Positions 1-7,608 of a stretch of 64,000 nucleotides of DNA are shown here, one piece after another. Every line of letters begins with the position of its first letter. Position 1 is the first letter of the stretch. Both the position numbers and the translations under genes were made by a program. Origin of the DNA: Halomonas fontilapidosi (GTDB lineage Bacteria; Pseudomonadota; Gammaproteobacteria; Pseudomonadales; Halomonadaceae); assembly GCF_014192285.1 (NCBI RefSeq), contig NZ_JACHXQ010000001.1, positions 248,001-312,000 of the forward strand. Direction: 5' to 3'. The notes beneath the pieces were generated by a model. That model did not search any database. It was given only the letters and a program-made list of their open reading frames with translations, and was not told where the DNA came from.

Positions 1-2
1 TA

Positions 3-962
3 AAAGACTCAACGGGTCGTGAGATAAAAGCACAGAAACACTACAAAGAAATTTACATCTTATGCTTGGTTTCAGACCATTACCCAGCACTGACATTTCA
101 GTCCAGAAACTTTCTTAATTATCAAACAACAAACAACATTCTTCCGCCTATTGCATCTGACATATTCTTGCTGGACACATTAACTGAGTTCCTTAATACG
201 CCGCTATATTTTCTCAGCTACTTAAACAGAAGGACTTACTATTCAGAAAAGTTCTTAGCCACTCATGAGATTACTATTCTGGCGGCACATATTAAAAGAA
301 ACCTATGGATTGACGAGGGAGTTAACTTAGTTAGTTTCGACGACTCGGTTTCATTTGACCTTGATATTGCCATGGCTGTTAGGCGCGATGGATTACCCGG
401 AAAACCCACACCTGAAGGCATTCTTACAAGACTCAGGGACACATATATAGGAAAAATAATAAAACAGATAGAAGACTCTAGATCCCCTAGCACTTTGGAC
501 TTTGGCTTTCTTCTTCTTCAACTAAGTGAAAGCACGGTAACTCAGCTCAGCAGAAACCTTATAGTTCTACTTGAGAAAAGCAGGCGCGACCATAAGCCTC
601 ATGATTTAACAATGCTCTTCAATGATGGGAACGATGGATTAACCATTCACGTAACTCAAAAAAATCCAACAGAATCCACTGGAAAACTAAAGGACCACTG
701 CGTAAGCAGAAAATACATACACCGCGCAAAGAGATGGTACGGGATCTGTATAGACCCAGCGTCTCAAGAAGTTAAATATGGGATCACACTAGATTTTCCT
801 TGGGAACACAATCCAGATCTTGAAGATTTAACATCTGACATGTCAGAAGCTATCCCTATTAACCAGGCCTACCAGAAAATTAAAAAGATCAAGAAAACCG
901 GCAGAAATGAACCATGCCCTTGTGGCAGTGGAAAGAAATATAAAAAATGCTGCCTTAAATAA
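3..962 (+). CDS. SEC-C motif protein, 5'-truncated by the window edge
   Basis: The reading frame is open from position 3 with no stop, and the codons before the first TTG (66) read like protein, so the gene almost certainly begins left of the window. The visible part is about 319 residues. It ends in a SEC-C zinc-binding motif, NEPCPCGSGKKYKKCC, the domain found at the C-terminus of SecA and of many unrelated proteins, where it binds zinc and often mediates protein or nucleic-acid contacts. The middle is mixed alpha/beta with no catalytic motif I can name. The DNA is strikingly AT-rich against its GC-rich neighbours, a sign of recent transfer, and the gene is read opposite to the element's core. 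It may be the C-terminal half of a larger, possibly nuclease-like cargo or defence protein; the function is unknown. Confidence 0.75.
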   Translation, partial: KDSTGREIKAQKHYKEIYILCLVSDHYPALTFQSRNFLNYQTTNNILPPIASDIFLLDTLTEFLNTPLYFLSYLNRRTYYSEKFLATHEITILAAHIKRNLWIDEGVNLVSFDDSVSFDLDIAMAVRRDGLPGKPTPEGILTRLRDTYIGKIIKQIEDSRSPSTLDFGFLLLQLSESTVTQLSRNLIVLLEKSRRDHKPHDLTMLFNDGNDGLTIHVTQKNPTESTGKLKDHCVSRKYIHRAKRWYGICIDPASQEVKYGITLDFPWEHNPDLEDLTSDMSEAIPINQAYQKIKKIKKTGRNEPCPCGSGKKYKKCCLK

Positions 963-990
963 TAATTGCTATGGCAAAGGGGCGGCCTCT

Positions 991-1159
991 ATGCTGAGCA
1001 GCATGAGTTAGCTGAGCTTAGTTGCCGAGCCGATTACCCGGCGGATTTCGCCGGGTATCCGCCGCCTATCGTCCGAGAAACGTCCGACTATCGTCCGAGT
1101 TGTCCGGGATACGCTGTCTGCCGGGTTTGCCGCCCTCCCTATAGAGGGCGGCAACCCGG
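991..1159. repeat. Cluster of short direct repeats and hairpins, candidate origin or control region
   Basis: This gene-free stretch lies between the cargo gene and the end of the primase-helicase gene. It holds a dyad at 991-1004 (atgctgagcagcat), an inverted repeat at 1036-1056 (acccggcg, 5-nt loop, cgccgggt) and three copies of cgtccga at 1070, 1081 and 1092, exactly 11 bp apart. The outer two lie in the longer repeat ctatcgtccgag. A long hairpin follows at 1121-1159 (about 16 bp of stem with one bulged T, loop near cctata). No T-run follows the hairpin on either strand, so it is not a classic terminator. Iteron-like repeats next to a RepA-type helicase suggest a replication origin; this is inference. 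Confidence 0.5.
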
Positions 1160-1186
1160 CGGCACCTCGGACGGCATAACGGCAGG

Positions 1187-3382
1187 TCAGGGGGAGTGCA
1201 GCAAGTTCACCATTTCGCCGTCGTCTTCAACGAAGATCCACCCCAGCTTGGCTAAACTGTCCAAAGCCTCCGATACTCGGCGGCGGTCTACGCCTGCCTT
1301 GTCCAGTTCACGGCGCACCCCCTCCAATGCAATCCGGCAACCGCCCTCCCCGCTCTCACCGGCATCCGGGAAGGAGGCCAGACTCTCGAGGATATCCAAC
1401 ACGCGGCGGGGGTGCTTCCCCTTCGGCCGTTTCGGTGCCCCGGCCCGTGCTTCGGTCGGTACGGGTGCGCAGGACCATACCGGGTTCCCGTCATCGTCCG
1501 TCAAAGGCAGCTCGACAGGGGCCAGCCGGAAGGCCCGGCGGCCGGGCGTATCGGCATCCTTCATCTTAGTGGCCTCCAGGGTCACCGTGCCGCTGGGGTC
1601 CTTGGTTACCCGATATTCCGCATCCACGGCACCACGCAGCGCCGTCGATCCACGGGCGCCCCGTGCGGCGTCCTTGCCGCTGTGGTGGACCACCAGCACG
1701 GTTGCGTTCCAGCGGTGCCGCAAGGCGTCCAGGTTGGTGACGAAAGCCCCGATATCCGTGGCGCTGTTCTCGTCACCGCCAAAACAACGCGCCAGGGTGT
1801 CCACCACGATAAGGGCGGGGGTCTGCCCGGTCTCCGTAGCCAGGTCATCCACGACCCGTAACACCTCGGCGGCGCTTTCCTTGTCATCCAACGGGGCGGC
1901 CCGCTTCGATGCGTACAAGGGCACCCCCACCGTCAGGCTAGCCCCGCGGTGGAGCTCCCACGCCTTGAAGCGGCGGGAAAGCCCGTTGTGCCCCTCCCCG
2001 GCGATATAGAACACGGCCCCCGGATTGGTCTCCGCCCCGTGCCAGGGCGTCCCCGTGGCGATACTGGCAGCCAGGTCGATAGCCAGGAACGATTTTCCGT
2101 GCCCGGGCTCCCCGTAAACCAGCGCCAGGGAATCGGCCTCAAGATAACCCCGGACCAGCCAGGACACCGGGCGAAGGTCGGCGACCAGGTCCCCGACAGG
2201 TACAAAACCGAAGGCCCGGCTCTGGCGCTTGCGACCATCCTCTAGGACCGCCCCCTCCTCCGGGTCGCCCAGATCATCGAATGCCTCCAGGGTTTCCGCC
2301 CGCTGACTTTCCCGGTAGCGATCCTGATTGAACTCGGTCAGGGTGCGCCCGTCCTCCGTGGTCATCATGGCCCCCACGGCCCGCAGGGCGGCACCCGGGT
2401 CTCCGTTGTGTTCCCAGAACTTCAGCAGGTCGAAGGCGTCCCCCCACTCGGGCAGGCCGGCGGCCAGGTCGCTTTCGTGGGCGGTATGCCAGCGGGTGCC
2501 GTCCTTGGTGATGGTCACGCCCGGGGTGCCTGACTCGGAAAGCGGCGACAGCCAGCGGGTACCGTGCTGCCGGTAGCCGTGGGCTTCCAGCACCAGCGGC
2601 AGCGGGTGAGCGTCGTTATAAGCAACAATGGGGCTAACCTGCCCGGTTTTCAGCCGCTCTCGCGTCTTAGCCCGGGCCTCTGACTGCCGACGCTCCAGTT
2701 CCTCCCACCGCTCGGCTTCAGCCTTGTCGTGGGCTGCCAACTCAGCGGCGAAGGTGTCCCGCCATTCGAACCCGCCCATCGCCAGCACATCCTCCTCGAC
2801 GGTGGCCGCATAGAACTGGCCAGCGTTGGGCAGGTAACAGACCTGATTCGCGCGCTCAGTAGCCCGATCCGGGGTGATCCCCAGGGCCTTTAGCCGGTCA
2901 TTCAGGATGCGCTGGCACGCCTCGAAGCGCTCTCCAGGGCAGGTAGCGGCCAGCGGCACCAGCAACCGGGCCTTCGGGTTGTCCTTCGTGGCGCTGGCGC
3001 TGGTATAGGCCAGCACAGTAGCGCCCAGCCTATCCGCCAGCCGGTCGGCGGCGTCCTGTAACTCCGGCGGGGTGTTGTCCAAGTCCGCCCACAAGGCGTA
3101 GAACCGCCCATGCTGGCGCTGCTCTTCCGCCCGGCGACTCGGGTAGTCGGAGAAGATAGCCCAACGTGCATGGGCCTTGTCGACCCGCTGGGGGGCTCCC
3201 AACATGGCGACAATCGAGGCGCCCGTGATGGTCTCCAGAGCACGCGGGTTGCGCTTGGCGTCGGGACTGTGAAACTGGCCTTCCCCGCTACAGAAACGCG
3301 CCTCCAGAAAGGCACGGGGCAACCCCAAGGCCCCGGCGTCGATGGCAGGCGAAGGGTGAAGGGGGACCACGCTCGCGGTCAT
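1187..3382 (-). CDS. RepA-like primase-helicase of the mobile element
   Basis: A 731-aa protein. The N-terminal third resembles the archaeo-eukaryotic-type primase domain of plasmid and satellite replication proteins: ALWADLD near residue 85 and a YTSAS...ARLLVPL stretch after it. The C-terminal half is a RecA/RepA-type hexameric helicase ATPase (AAA_25 family) with Walker A GEPGHGKS near residue 425, Walker B ALIVVDT near 525 and a VVHHSGK motif after it. A basic proline/lysine linker precedes a small C-terminal winged-helix-like region. The start is the ATG at 3382, which overlaps the stop of the upstream gene by 4 bp; a 28-codon upstream extension in frame has no support. It probably primes and unwinds DNA for autonomous replication of the element. 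The exact family (P4 alpha-like or plasmid RepA-like) is uncertain. Confidence 0.8.
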   Translation of the reverse strand: MTASVVPLHPSPAIDAGALGLPRAFLEARFCSGEGQFHSPDAKRNPRALETITGASIVAMLGAPQRVDKAHARWAIFSDYPSRRAEEQRQHGRFYALWADLDNTPPELQDAADRLADRLGATVLAYTSASATKDNPKARLLVPLAATCPGERFEACQRILNDRLKALGITPDRATERANQVCYLPNAGQFYAATVEEDVLAMGGFEWRDTFAAELAAHDKAEAERWEELERRQSEARAKTRERLKTGQVSPIVAYNDAHPLPLVLEAHGYRQHGTRWLSPLSESGTPGVTITKDGTRWHTAHESDLAAGLPEWGDAFDLLKFWEHNGDPGAALRAVGAMMTTEDGRTLTEFNQDRYRESQRAETLEAFDDLGDPEEGAVLEDGRKRQSRAFGFVPVGDLVADLRPVSWLVRGYLEADSLALVYGEPGHGKSFLAIDLAASIATGTPWHGAETNPGAVFYIAGEGHNGLSRRFKAWELHRGASLTVGVPLYASKRAAPLDDKESAAEVLRVVDDLATETGQTPALIVVDTLARCFGGDENSATDIGAFVTNLDALRHRWNATVLVVHHSGKDAARGARGSTALRGAVDAEYRVTKDPSGTVTLEATKMKDADTPGRRAFRLAPVELPLTDDDGNPVWSCAPVPTEARAGAPKRPKGKHPRRVLDILESLASFPDAGESGEGGCRIALEGVRRELDKAGVDRRRVSEALDSLAKLGWIFVEDDGEMVNLLHSP

Positions 3383-3666
3383 GCGACGTCCTCCGTGTTG
3401 AAGGCGGACAGGATGCGCGCGATGCTCCGGCGATCCGCAGCCGTGGGGACGTACAGACCACACCACGACGGGTCGCCGTCGATAGTCGTGCAGGGGATAC
3501 GCTCACAAGGCAGCGCCAGCCGATAGGCCCGGCGAAGCGTGCCGATGAAGTGGGGCCCGTTAATAGCCGGGGCGGTGCGGTCGGCATCTTCACGGCTCAC
3601 CGGACCGAGTGCCAGGGCCTCCAGCAGACGACGCTGCCGGGGCGTCGGGGGTGCAATGGTGGGCAT
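3379..3666 (-). CDS. Small winged-helix-like protein ahead of the primase-helicase
   Basis: A 95-aa protein. The start at 3666 was chosen because a CTGGAGG ribosome site lies 7 nt before it; the frame extends 21 codons further upstream without such a site. The N-terminus (PTPRQRRLLEALALGPVSREDADR) looks like a winged-helix DNA-binding unit of the kind seen in small phage and satellite proteins. The stop overlaps the primase-helicase start by 4 bp, so the two are translationally coupled. It may help replication or regulate the operon, but no specific function can be assigned. Confidence 0.6.
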   Translation of the reverse strand: MPTIAPPTPRQRRLLEALALGPVSREDADRTAPAINGPHFIGTLRRAYRLALPCERIPCTTIDGDPSWCGLYVPTAADRRSIARILSAFNTEDVA

Positions 3667-3883
3667 TGCTGGTCCTCCAGGTTCGAAGGCACCAGCACGG
3701 CTAGGGGGAACATTTGCCCCGGCCGACAAGGTTTCAACTCCCGGTTGAACGGCTGCCGGCCATGGGTTAGGCTTCAGTCATCCCGTGACCAGTGCTGGCG
3801 CGGGTTGTGGAAGGTTCAAGGCTTACGGTTTGCCGGCCACGCCTCGAACACATCCAGGAAAGAACACGCGCAAGCGCTCGGAC

Positions 3884-4099
3884 CTAGCCCCTCGGGTTGG
3901 TGCCGGGCGTTTTTGCTTTCCGGCGACGGATCAACCGGGCCAGGTAGCGGCGCTGGGCGCGGGGGAGGTCTTCCCGCTGGGCGTCAGCCTCCAATTCGTG
4001 CAACGGGGTGTTGTCCTTCCTTTCGCGGATGGTTCCGCTCCTCCTCGCTAAGCGGCAGGTCTGATCAAAACTGCCCGCCTGACTCTTGCCACTTTTCAT
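3884..4099 (-). CDS. Small basic hypothetical protein
   Basis: A 71-aa protein, rich in Arg and Lys, beginning MKSGKSQ and ending in the very basic stretch RRYLARLIRRRKAKTPG. The ATG at 4099 overlaps the stop of the helix-turn-helix gene by 4 bp and is preceded by a GGGAGGG ribosome site, which supports it over the longer frame starting at 4165. No known domain is recognised. The basic C-terminus would suit nucleic-acid binding. A 217-bp gap without an obvious gene separates it from the next gene downstream. Confidence 0.5.
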   Translation of the reverse strand: MKSGKSQAGSFDQTCRLARRSGTIRERKDNTPLHELEADAQREDLPRAQRRYLARLIRRRKAKTPGTNPRG

Positions 4100-4404
4100 G
4101 CAACACCCTCCCGCCCCCGACTGGCTTCGGTGGTGCTGGTGAAGGTCTCCCCGTCGGCCAGCCACTCCAGCACGTCCTTGAGCCGATAACGGACGCTTCG
4201 GCCACGCTTGACGAACCGCGGCGCCGGCCGCCCCAGCAGGTTGCCGGTAACGCGTGCCTTCCGGGCGGTGGTCGGCTGGGCGGGAATCAAGCCGGGGAAT
4301 ACGGCGGCCTCGGGGAGTTCGATAAGGGCAGGGTCGAAGCCGTCGTGGTATCGGGTCAGGGCATCCCGAAGGATAGCGCCGTGATCTTGCTTCTTGATGG
4401 GCAT
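4096..4404 (-). CDS. AlpA/MerR-like helix-turn-helix regulator or excisionase
   Basis: A 102-aa protein. The C-terminal part, RFVKRGRSVRYRLKDVLEWL (about residues 63-82), is the typical recognition-helix and wing segment of HTH_17/AlpA-type domains, which act in satellites and integrative elements as excisionases or integrase activators. It lies downstream of the integrase and the 225-aa gene on the same strand, and upstream of the replication genes, a usual place for such a regulator. Its stop overlaps the next start by 4 bp. The N-terminal 60 residues are not recognised. Whether it drives excision or transcription is inference. Confidence 0.7.
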   Translation of the reverse strand: MPIKKQDHGAILRDALTRYHDGFDPALIELPEAAVFPGLIPAQPTTARKARVTGNLLGRPAPRFVKRGRSVRYRLKDVLEWLADGETFTSTTEASRGREGVA

Positions 4405-4480
4405 AGCGTGGGCCTCATGTTGCCGGGGTTAGCTTGACGTTTCGGCTTCATATTGGCGGCCCGTGGCGGGAAGGTCTTTT

Positions 4481-5158
4481 TCAAGTTTTGTCGTCTCGGC
4501 GGAAACCAGCTTCTATCCGCTCTATCTCCTTCCATAGCTCTTTGATCTCATCGGCGTAATATGCACGTCGTGTCGCACCCTCAGACAGCGCATAGTGTTC
4601 GCCCACGCGCTCAAAAAGCCCCGTGCCTGTGGGGTTTTCTGTCGGATCATGCTGGTGACGGCTGCGCGCGTCATGGGCGGCCATCTCGCGGACAGCACCC
4701 CGGGGGTCAACTTGCCGCACGCCACCGCAACGCTTGGGGGTCAACTCGAGTCCTAGGTTCTCCCCGATAAACTGGCATTGCTTACTCGACCACGCATCAA
4801 CCGCCCGGGCCATCGCGGCCGCGTGTTTATCCTCCAGGGGGAAGCGATGCCACTGCCATTCCCATATCGCGCGCATGGCTTCCACCAGGGGGGCTAGCCC
4901 CTCAGGGTGGTCGCTGTCTGCCAGCTCTCCCAGCCTCGACGTGGGGGTGATCTTCGGCCCCTGCCAGCGGCCGCGCGCAACGTCACGAGCGGTGCAGACA
5001 GACGCCTCGAGCGACCGCCCCTCCCGGGCATAGTGCAGCACGACGCGGGCGGCGTCTTCGCGCCCCGGGCTCGGCTCGGCGTCATGCTCCAGGTGTGCGG
5101 AGAGCCGGTCCAGCAGGCTATCCAACTCCGCTTGAATCGCTTTCAGCTCGTCAGCCAT
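4481..5158 (-). CDS. Unknown 225-aa protein coupled to the integrase
   Basis: A 225-aa, mostly alpha-helical, charged protein. Its start overlaps the end of the integrase gene by 8 bp, so it is probably translated with it. The N-terminus (MADELKAIQAELDSLLDRLSAHLEHD) looks like a coiled coil, and the C-terminus (EIKELWKEIERIEAGFRRDD) is another charged helix. No catalytic motif, membrane segment or signal peptide is seen, and I do not recognise a family. Its place between integrase and helix-turn-helix regulator suggests an accessory role in the element's biology, for example integration or host interaction, but that is only inference. Confidence 0.65.
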   Translation of the reverse strand: MADELKAIQAELDSLLDRLSAHLEHDAEPSPGREDAARVVLHYAREGRSLEASVCTARDVARGRWQGPKITPTSRLGELADSDHPEGLAPLVEAMRAIWEWQWHRFPLEDKHAAAMARAVDAWSSKQCQFIGENLGLELTPKRCGGVRQVDPRGAVREMAAHDARSRHQHDPTENPTGTGLFERVGEHYALSEGATRRAYYADEIKELWKEIERIEAGFRRDDKT

Positions 5159-6536
5159 TGGCGCTTTCCTCCAGGGGCTCGGAACCGCCCTCCTTTACCG
5201 CCTCACCGCCCACGGCCCGGGCGAACAAGTCGACAGCACTCCGCTTGTGGTCCGGGGCCAGGTGGGCATAGAACGTGATCGTCGTTTCGATGCTGCTGTG
5301 TGCCATCAGCTTGGAAACCGTCAGGATGTCGACGCCGGCCATCACGAGCTGACTGGCGAAGTTGTGTCGCAGCGTGTAGAGCTGCAACCCCTCCGGCAGC
5401 CCGCCCAGCTTGCGGACGGTCGCCCACGGCCGTTGCATGGCGGTCTGAGCCATGCGCTTACCGTTGACAATCGAGGGGAACACCAGTCCGGCGCTCGGCT
5501 CCCCCTGCTGCTGGTGCCAAGTCCTTAGGATCTCCACCAGTGGCCGACAGACCGGGAAGGTCATTGGCTCCGACTGGTGGTGGGCGGTCTTCTCTATAAC
5601 CTTGCGGATCGTCCCGAAGGTTAGGTTGACGTGTTCCCACCGCAGTCCGAACAGGTCGCCCGGCCGAAAACCGGTGTAGAACATGGCCAGCAACCACGGT
5701 TTGACGTGATCCACATAGGCGACGTGATCCAGGTCAGGGAGGTAGGCTTTCCCGTGGGCGCGGCTGCTGCGTCGCTGTGCTCGCCTCTCCTCTTGATACG
5801 CCTCCAGGCCGGCGAACAGCGCCGTCACCTCCTCCGGCTCGAGGAATCGTCGTTCTGCTCCTTGCTCCGCCAGCTCCTCCTCAGTCAATGCCGGCTTTTG
5901 GAGCTTGACGCCTTTCAGGGGGTGGGCGGGGATCACGTTGCGCTCCACCGCATGGGCTAGCAGGGCTTGTAGGGCATCATAGGACCGTTTGAGCGTCTGG
6001 AAGGACCGCGGCTTCGGGGTGGCCTCCTCTTTCCCCTGCCGCGGCTTCGGGGTGGCCTCCTCCTTAGCCTGCCACCGCTCCACGTCGGCACGGGTTAGCT
6101 TCCCCATAGGCTTATCGAGCCAGTCGGGGAAGTCGCGGGCGATGCGTCGAATGGTCCCCTTCCCATCCTTGCGACGATTCTGAAAAGCGGTATAGGGCCC
6201 CTCGAGGTAGGCCCGCAGGGTTTGCTGCTGCTGGCGCTCGGCTTCGGCCCGGTCTTCCTCGAGCACGGCCCGTGGGTCACCCCCTTGCGCGACAATGGCC
6301 AGGGCCTGCCGGGCATCCTCTCGAGCTTGCGCGGCCGTCCGGGTTCCGTAACGGCCAAGGGTCAGAACGCGCCGCTGACGGGCGTTGTTGTAATAGCTGA
6401 CGCGGAGCGCCAGCCACCCCCGACGACCGCGGACGTGGTAGCCGGGCAGGTCGGTGTCCCAGACTTCATCCCCCTCGGGGAGCTCGTTGGCGAGGCGATC
6501 CAGGGCCTTTTTCGTCAGCTTCTCTTTCTTCTTCAT
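5151..6536 (-). CDS. int: Tyrosine recombinase (phage-type integrase)
   Basis: A 461-aa integrase with an N-terminal DUF4102-type arm-binding domain (to about residue 90), a SAM-like core-binding domain and a C-terminal catalytic domain. Catalytic residues visible are Arg in TGFRPGDLFGL, Arg in LYTLRHNFASQL, His in LMAHSSIETT and the nucleophile Tyr in ITFYAHL. The first His of the usual HxxR box is Tyr here, a variant seen in some phage integrases. The gene starts about 175 bp from the tRNA-Pro fragment, as expected for an enzyme acting on that site. A 33-bp tandem duplication at 6006-6062 repeats an 11-residue segment with KEEATPKPR near the core-binding domain. The next gene starts before this one ends. 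Confidence 0.93.
   Translation of the reverse strand: MKKKEKLTKKALDRLANELPEGDEVWDTDLPGYHVRGRRGWLALRVSYYNNARQRRVLTLGRYGTRTAAQAREDARQALAIVAQGGDPRAVLEEDRAEAERQQQQTLRAYLEGPYTAFQNRRKDGKGTIRRIARDFPDWLDKPMGKLTRADVERWQAKEEATPKPRQGKEEATPKPRSFQTLKRSYDALQALLAHAVERNVIPAHPLKGVKLQKPALTEEELAEQGAERRFLEPEEVTALFAGLEAYQEERRAQRRSSRAHGKAYLPDLDHVAYVDHVKPWLLAMFYTGFRPGDLFGLRWEHVNLTFGTIRKVIEKTAHHQSEPMTFPVCRPLVEILRTWHQQQGEPSAGLVFPSIVNGKRMAQTAMQRPWATVRKLGGLPEGLQLYTLRHNFASQLVMAGVDILTVSKLMAHSSIETTITFYAHLAPDHKRSAVDLFARAVGGEAVKEGGSEPLEESANG
6006..6062. repeat. 33-bp tandem duplication inside the integrase gene
   Basis: Two identical 24-bp blocks, 6006-6029 and 6039-6062, start exactly 33 bp apart. They encode two copies of KEEATPKPR in a row. 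Because the period is 11 codons the frame is kept. The repeat is recent enough to be nearly perfect at DNA level. Confidence 0.9.
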
Positions 6537-6710
6537 CGCTCCCCCGTGGGTTCCATATGGGTTCCAAGGGAAGGATATACCAGGCTCAAAGCGGCAACAA
6601 CGAGCAACACTAGGAACACGGCAAGTCTTTGTTTTTATTGGGTATAATCGTGCTTTTTCGTTTCCTGTTGTTTGTGCTTATATATGGCAATTAAGGAATG
6701 GGGTTGCAAA

Positions 6711-6742
6711 GGTCGCAGGTTCGAATCCTGTCGCTCCGACCA
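6711..6742 (+). other. Attachment site: 3' end of a tRNA-Pro gene
   Basis: The segment holds a T-arm (GCAGG, loop TTCGAAT, CCTGT), the 3' half of an acceptor stem (CGCTCCG), discriminator A and an encoded CCA. A C1-G72 pair with A73 is the bacterial proline signature, so the parent is tRNA-Pro with acceptor CGGAGCG. The 40 bases upstream contain no D-arm or anticodon arm, so this is a fragment and not a working tRNA. It is most simply the att repeat left at the right end when the element inserted into the 3' end of tRNA-Pro; the intact tRNA should lie beyond the left edge. Confidence 0.85.
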
Positions 6743-6754
6743 GAAACATCATTA

Positions 6755-6793
6755 AAAACGGTCACTTAGCTCAAAGAGCAGGTGGCCGTTTTT
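6755..6793 (+). terminator. Rho-independent terminator after the tRNA-Pro fragment
   Basis: The stem AAAACGGTCAC pairs with GTGGCCGTTTT and is extended by an inner GCTC/GAGC helix with loop AAA; the T-run is part of the 3' arm. It starts 12 nt after the CCA end of the tRNA fragment. It is probably the original terminator of the tRNA-Pro transcript, separated from the intact tRNA by the insertion. Confidence 0.85.
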
Positions 6794-6979
6794 CGTTGCG
6801 CCTGGCACTAGATGTCTAGTCCCGTCACGACACGCACGTCATACCCCGTGAGTCACATGGAGAGAACATCGTGCGTATCTCGCGGCTTTCTCTATTTTGT
6901 CCGTGGCATGCCAGCCTCCTTCTGACATGGTGTCAGCCATGTAGCCATGTGGGTTGCCCCGGCGCGTCAGCGCAGGGGC

Positions 6980-7321
6980 TCAGGCCTTGGTGACCTTCAC
7001 GGCCGTACCGGTGGCTACCAGAAAAAGCATCGACTTGCCGCCGCCGGAGATCTCGCTGTAGTCAAGGTCGATGGCGATCACCGCGTTGGCTCCCATCTCC
7101 CTCGCCTCCCGACGAAGCTCGTCTAGGCAGGCCACTCTCGCATCACGCAACGCATCCTGAGAGGATTTGTTGCGGCCGCCGAAGAAGTCACGGAAGCCGG
7201 CAAACATGTCCTTGAGGATATTCATCCCGAACACGCACTCCGCCGAGACAATGTCGATGTGCTCGGTGACGCGGTAGCCCTCGAGGTGGGAAGAGGTGGT
7301 AAGGATCACACGGTCCGACAT
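6980..7321 (-). CDS. YbjQ-family (UPF0145, DUF74) protein
   Basis: A 113-aa protein of the YbjQ/heavy-metal-binding-like family, small pentamer-forming proteins of unclear role. Seen: [28 protein letters not shown] at the start, then [36 protein letters not shown], the family hallmark. The start at 7321 has an AGGAG ribosome site; a longer frame to 7387 has none. This is the first chromosomal gene to the right of the element. No partner gene is visible. Confidence 0.85.
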   Translation of the reverse strand: MSDRVILTTSSHLEGYRVTEHIDIVSAECVFGMNILKDMFAGFRDFFGGRNKSSQDALRDARVACLDELRREAREMGANAVIAIDLDYSEISGGGKSMLFLVATGTAVKVTKA

Positions 7322-7608
7322 GAGGGAGCTCCTTCTGACGTTGTGGCAACAGTGCCTAGATCTTGGCTTTGATCTTGCCCAGCCCAACGGGCGAATTCCA
7401 CACCCACGGTGAAGAGCCCTCGAACAGGCGCTGCAACTGACGCAAGGAGACGCCGCTCCGCCAGATCCAGCTTCCCCCGCGTCGGCAGCGCCTGCTAATG
7501 GTGCTCCTTCAGGGGAGATCCCCCCACCAAGCGGTGGTGATGGATATTGGAAGGCAGACAGCGGCCGCGACTAGAATGAACGCAGGCTTATCTACCGGAG
7601 CGCTCCCC

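Larger units (their letters stand above)
1..6742. mobile_element. Right end of a tRNA-Pro integrated satellite-like element
   Basis: Seen: a tyrosine integrase starts about 175 bp inside a partial tRNA-Pro 3' end (6711-6742). Behind it on the same strand lie an unknown gene, a helix-turn-helix gene, two small genes and a primase-helicase. A repeat cluster and an AT-rich gene on the opposite strand follow. Known: integrase, AlpA-like regulator and primase-helicase form the usual core of P4-like satellites and related integrative elements, which often use tRNA 3' ends as attachment sites. Inferred: the element runs leftward out of the window, where a complete tRNA-Pro and the other attachment copy should lie. 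No capsid, tail, portal or terminase genes are seen in this part. Confidence 0.8.
6537..6979. other. Gene-free junction between the element and the chromosome
   Basis: No convincing gene lies here. It holds the probable integrase promoter region (6537-6700, locally AT-rich around 6620-6700), the tRNA-Pro 3' fragment at 6711-6742 and a terminator at 6755-6793. From 6795 to 6979 nothing recognisable is seen beyond a short dyad (tgacatggtgtca, near 6924). Confidence 0.6.

Noticed and set aside
966..2009. Long plus-strand open frame opposite the primase-helicase
   Set aside because: Its translation is Arg/Ser/Pro-rich with no motif, and the minus strand carries clear helicase motifs over the same DNA; it is a GC-rich shadow.
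6660..6742. Complete tRNA gene at the element boundary
   Set aside because: Only the T-arm and 3' acceptor half exist; no D-arm or anticodon arm can be built from the bases upstream.
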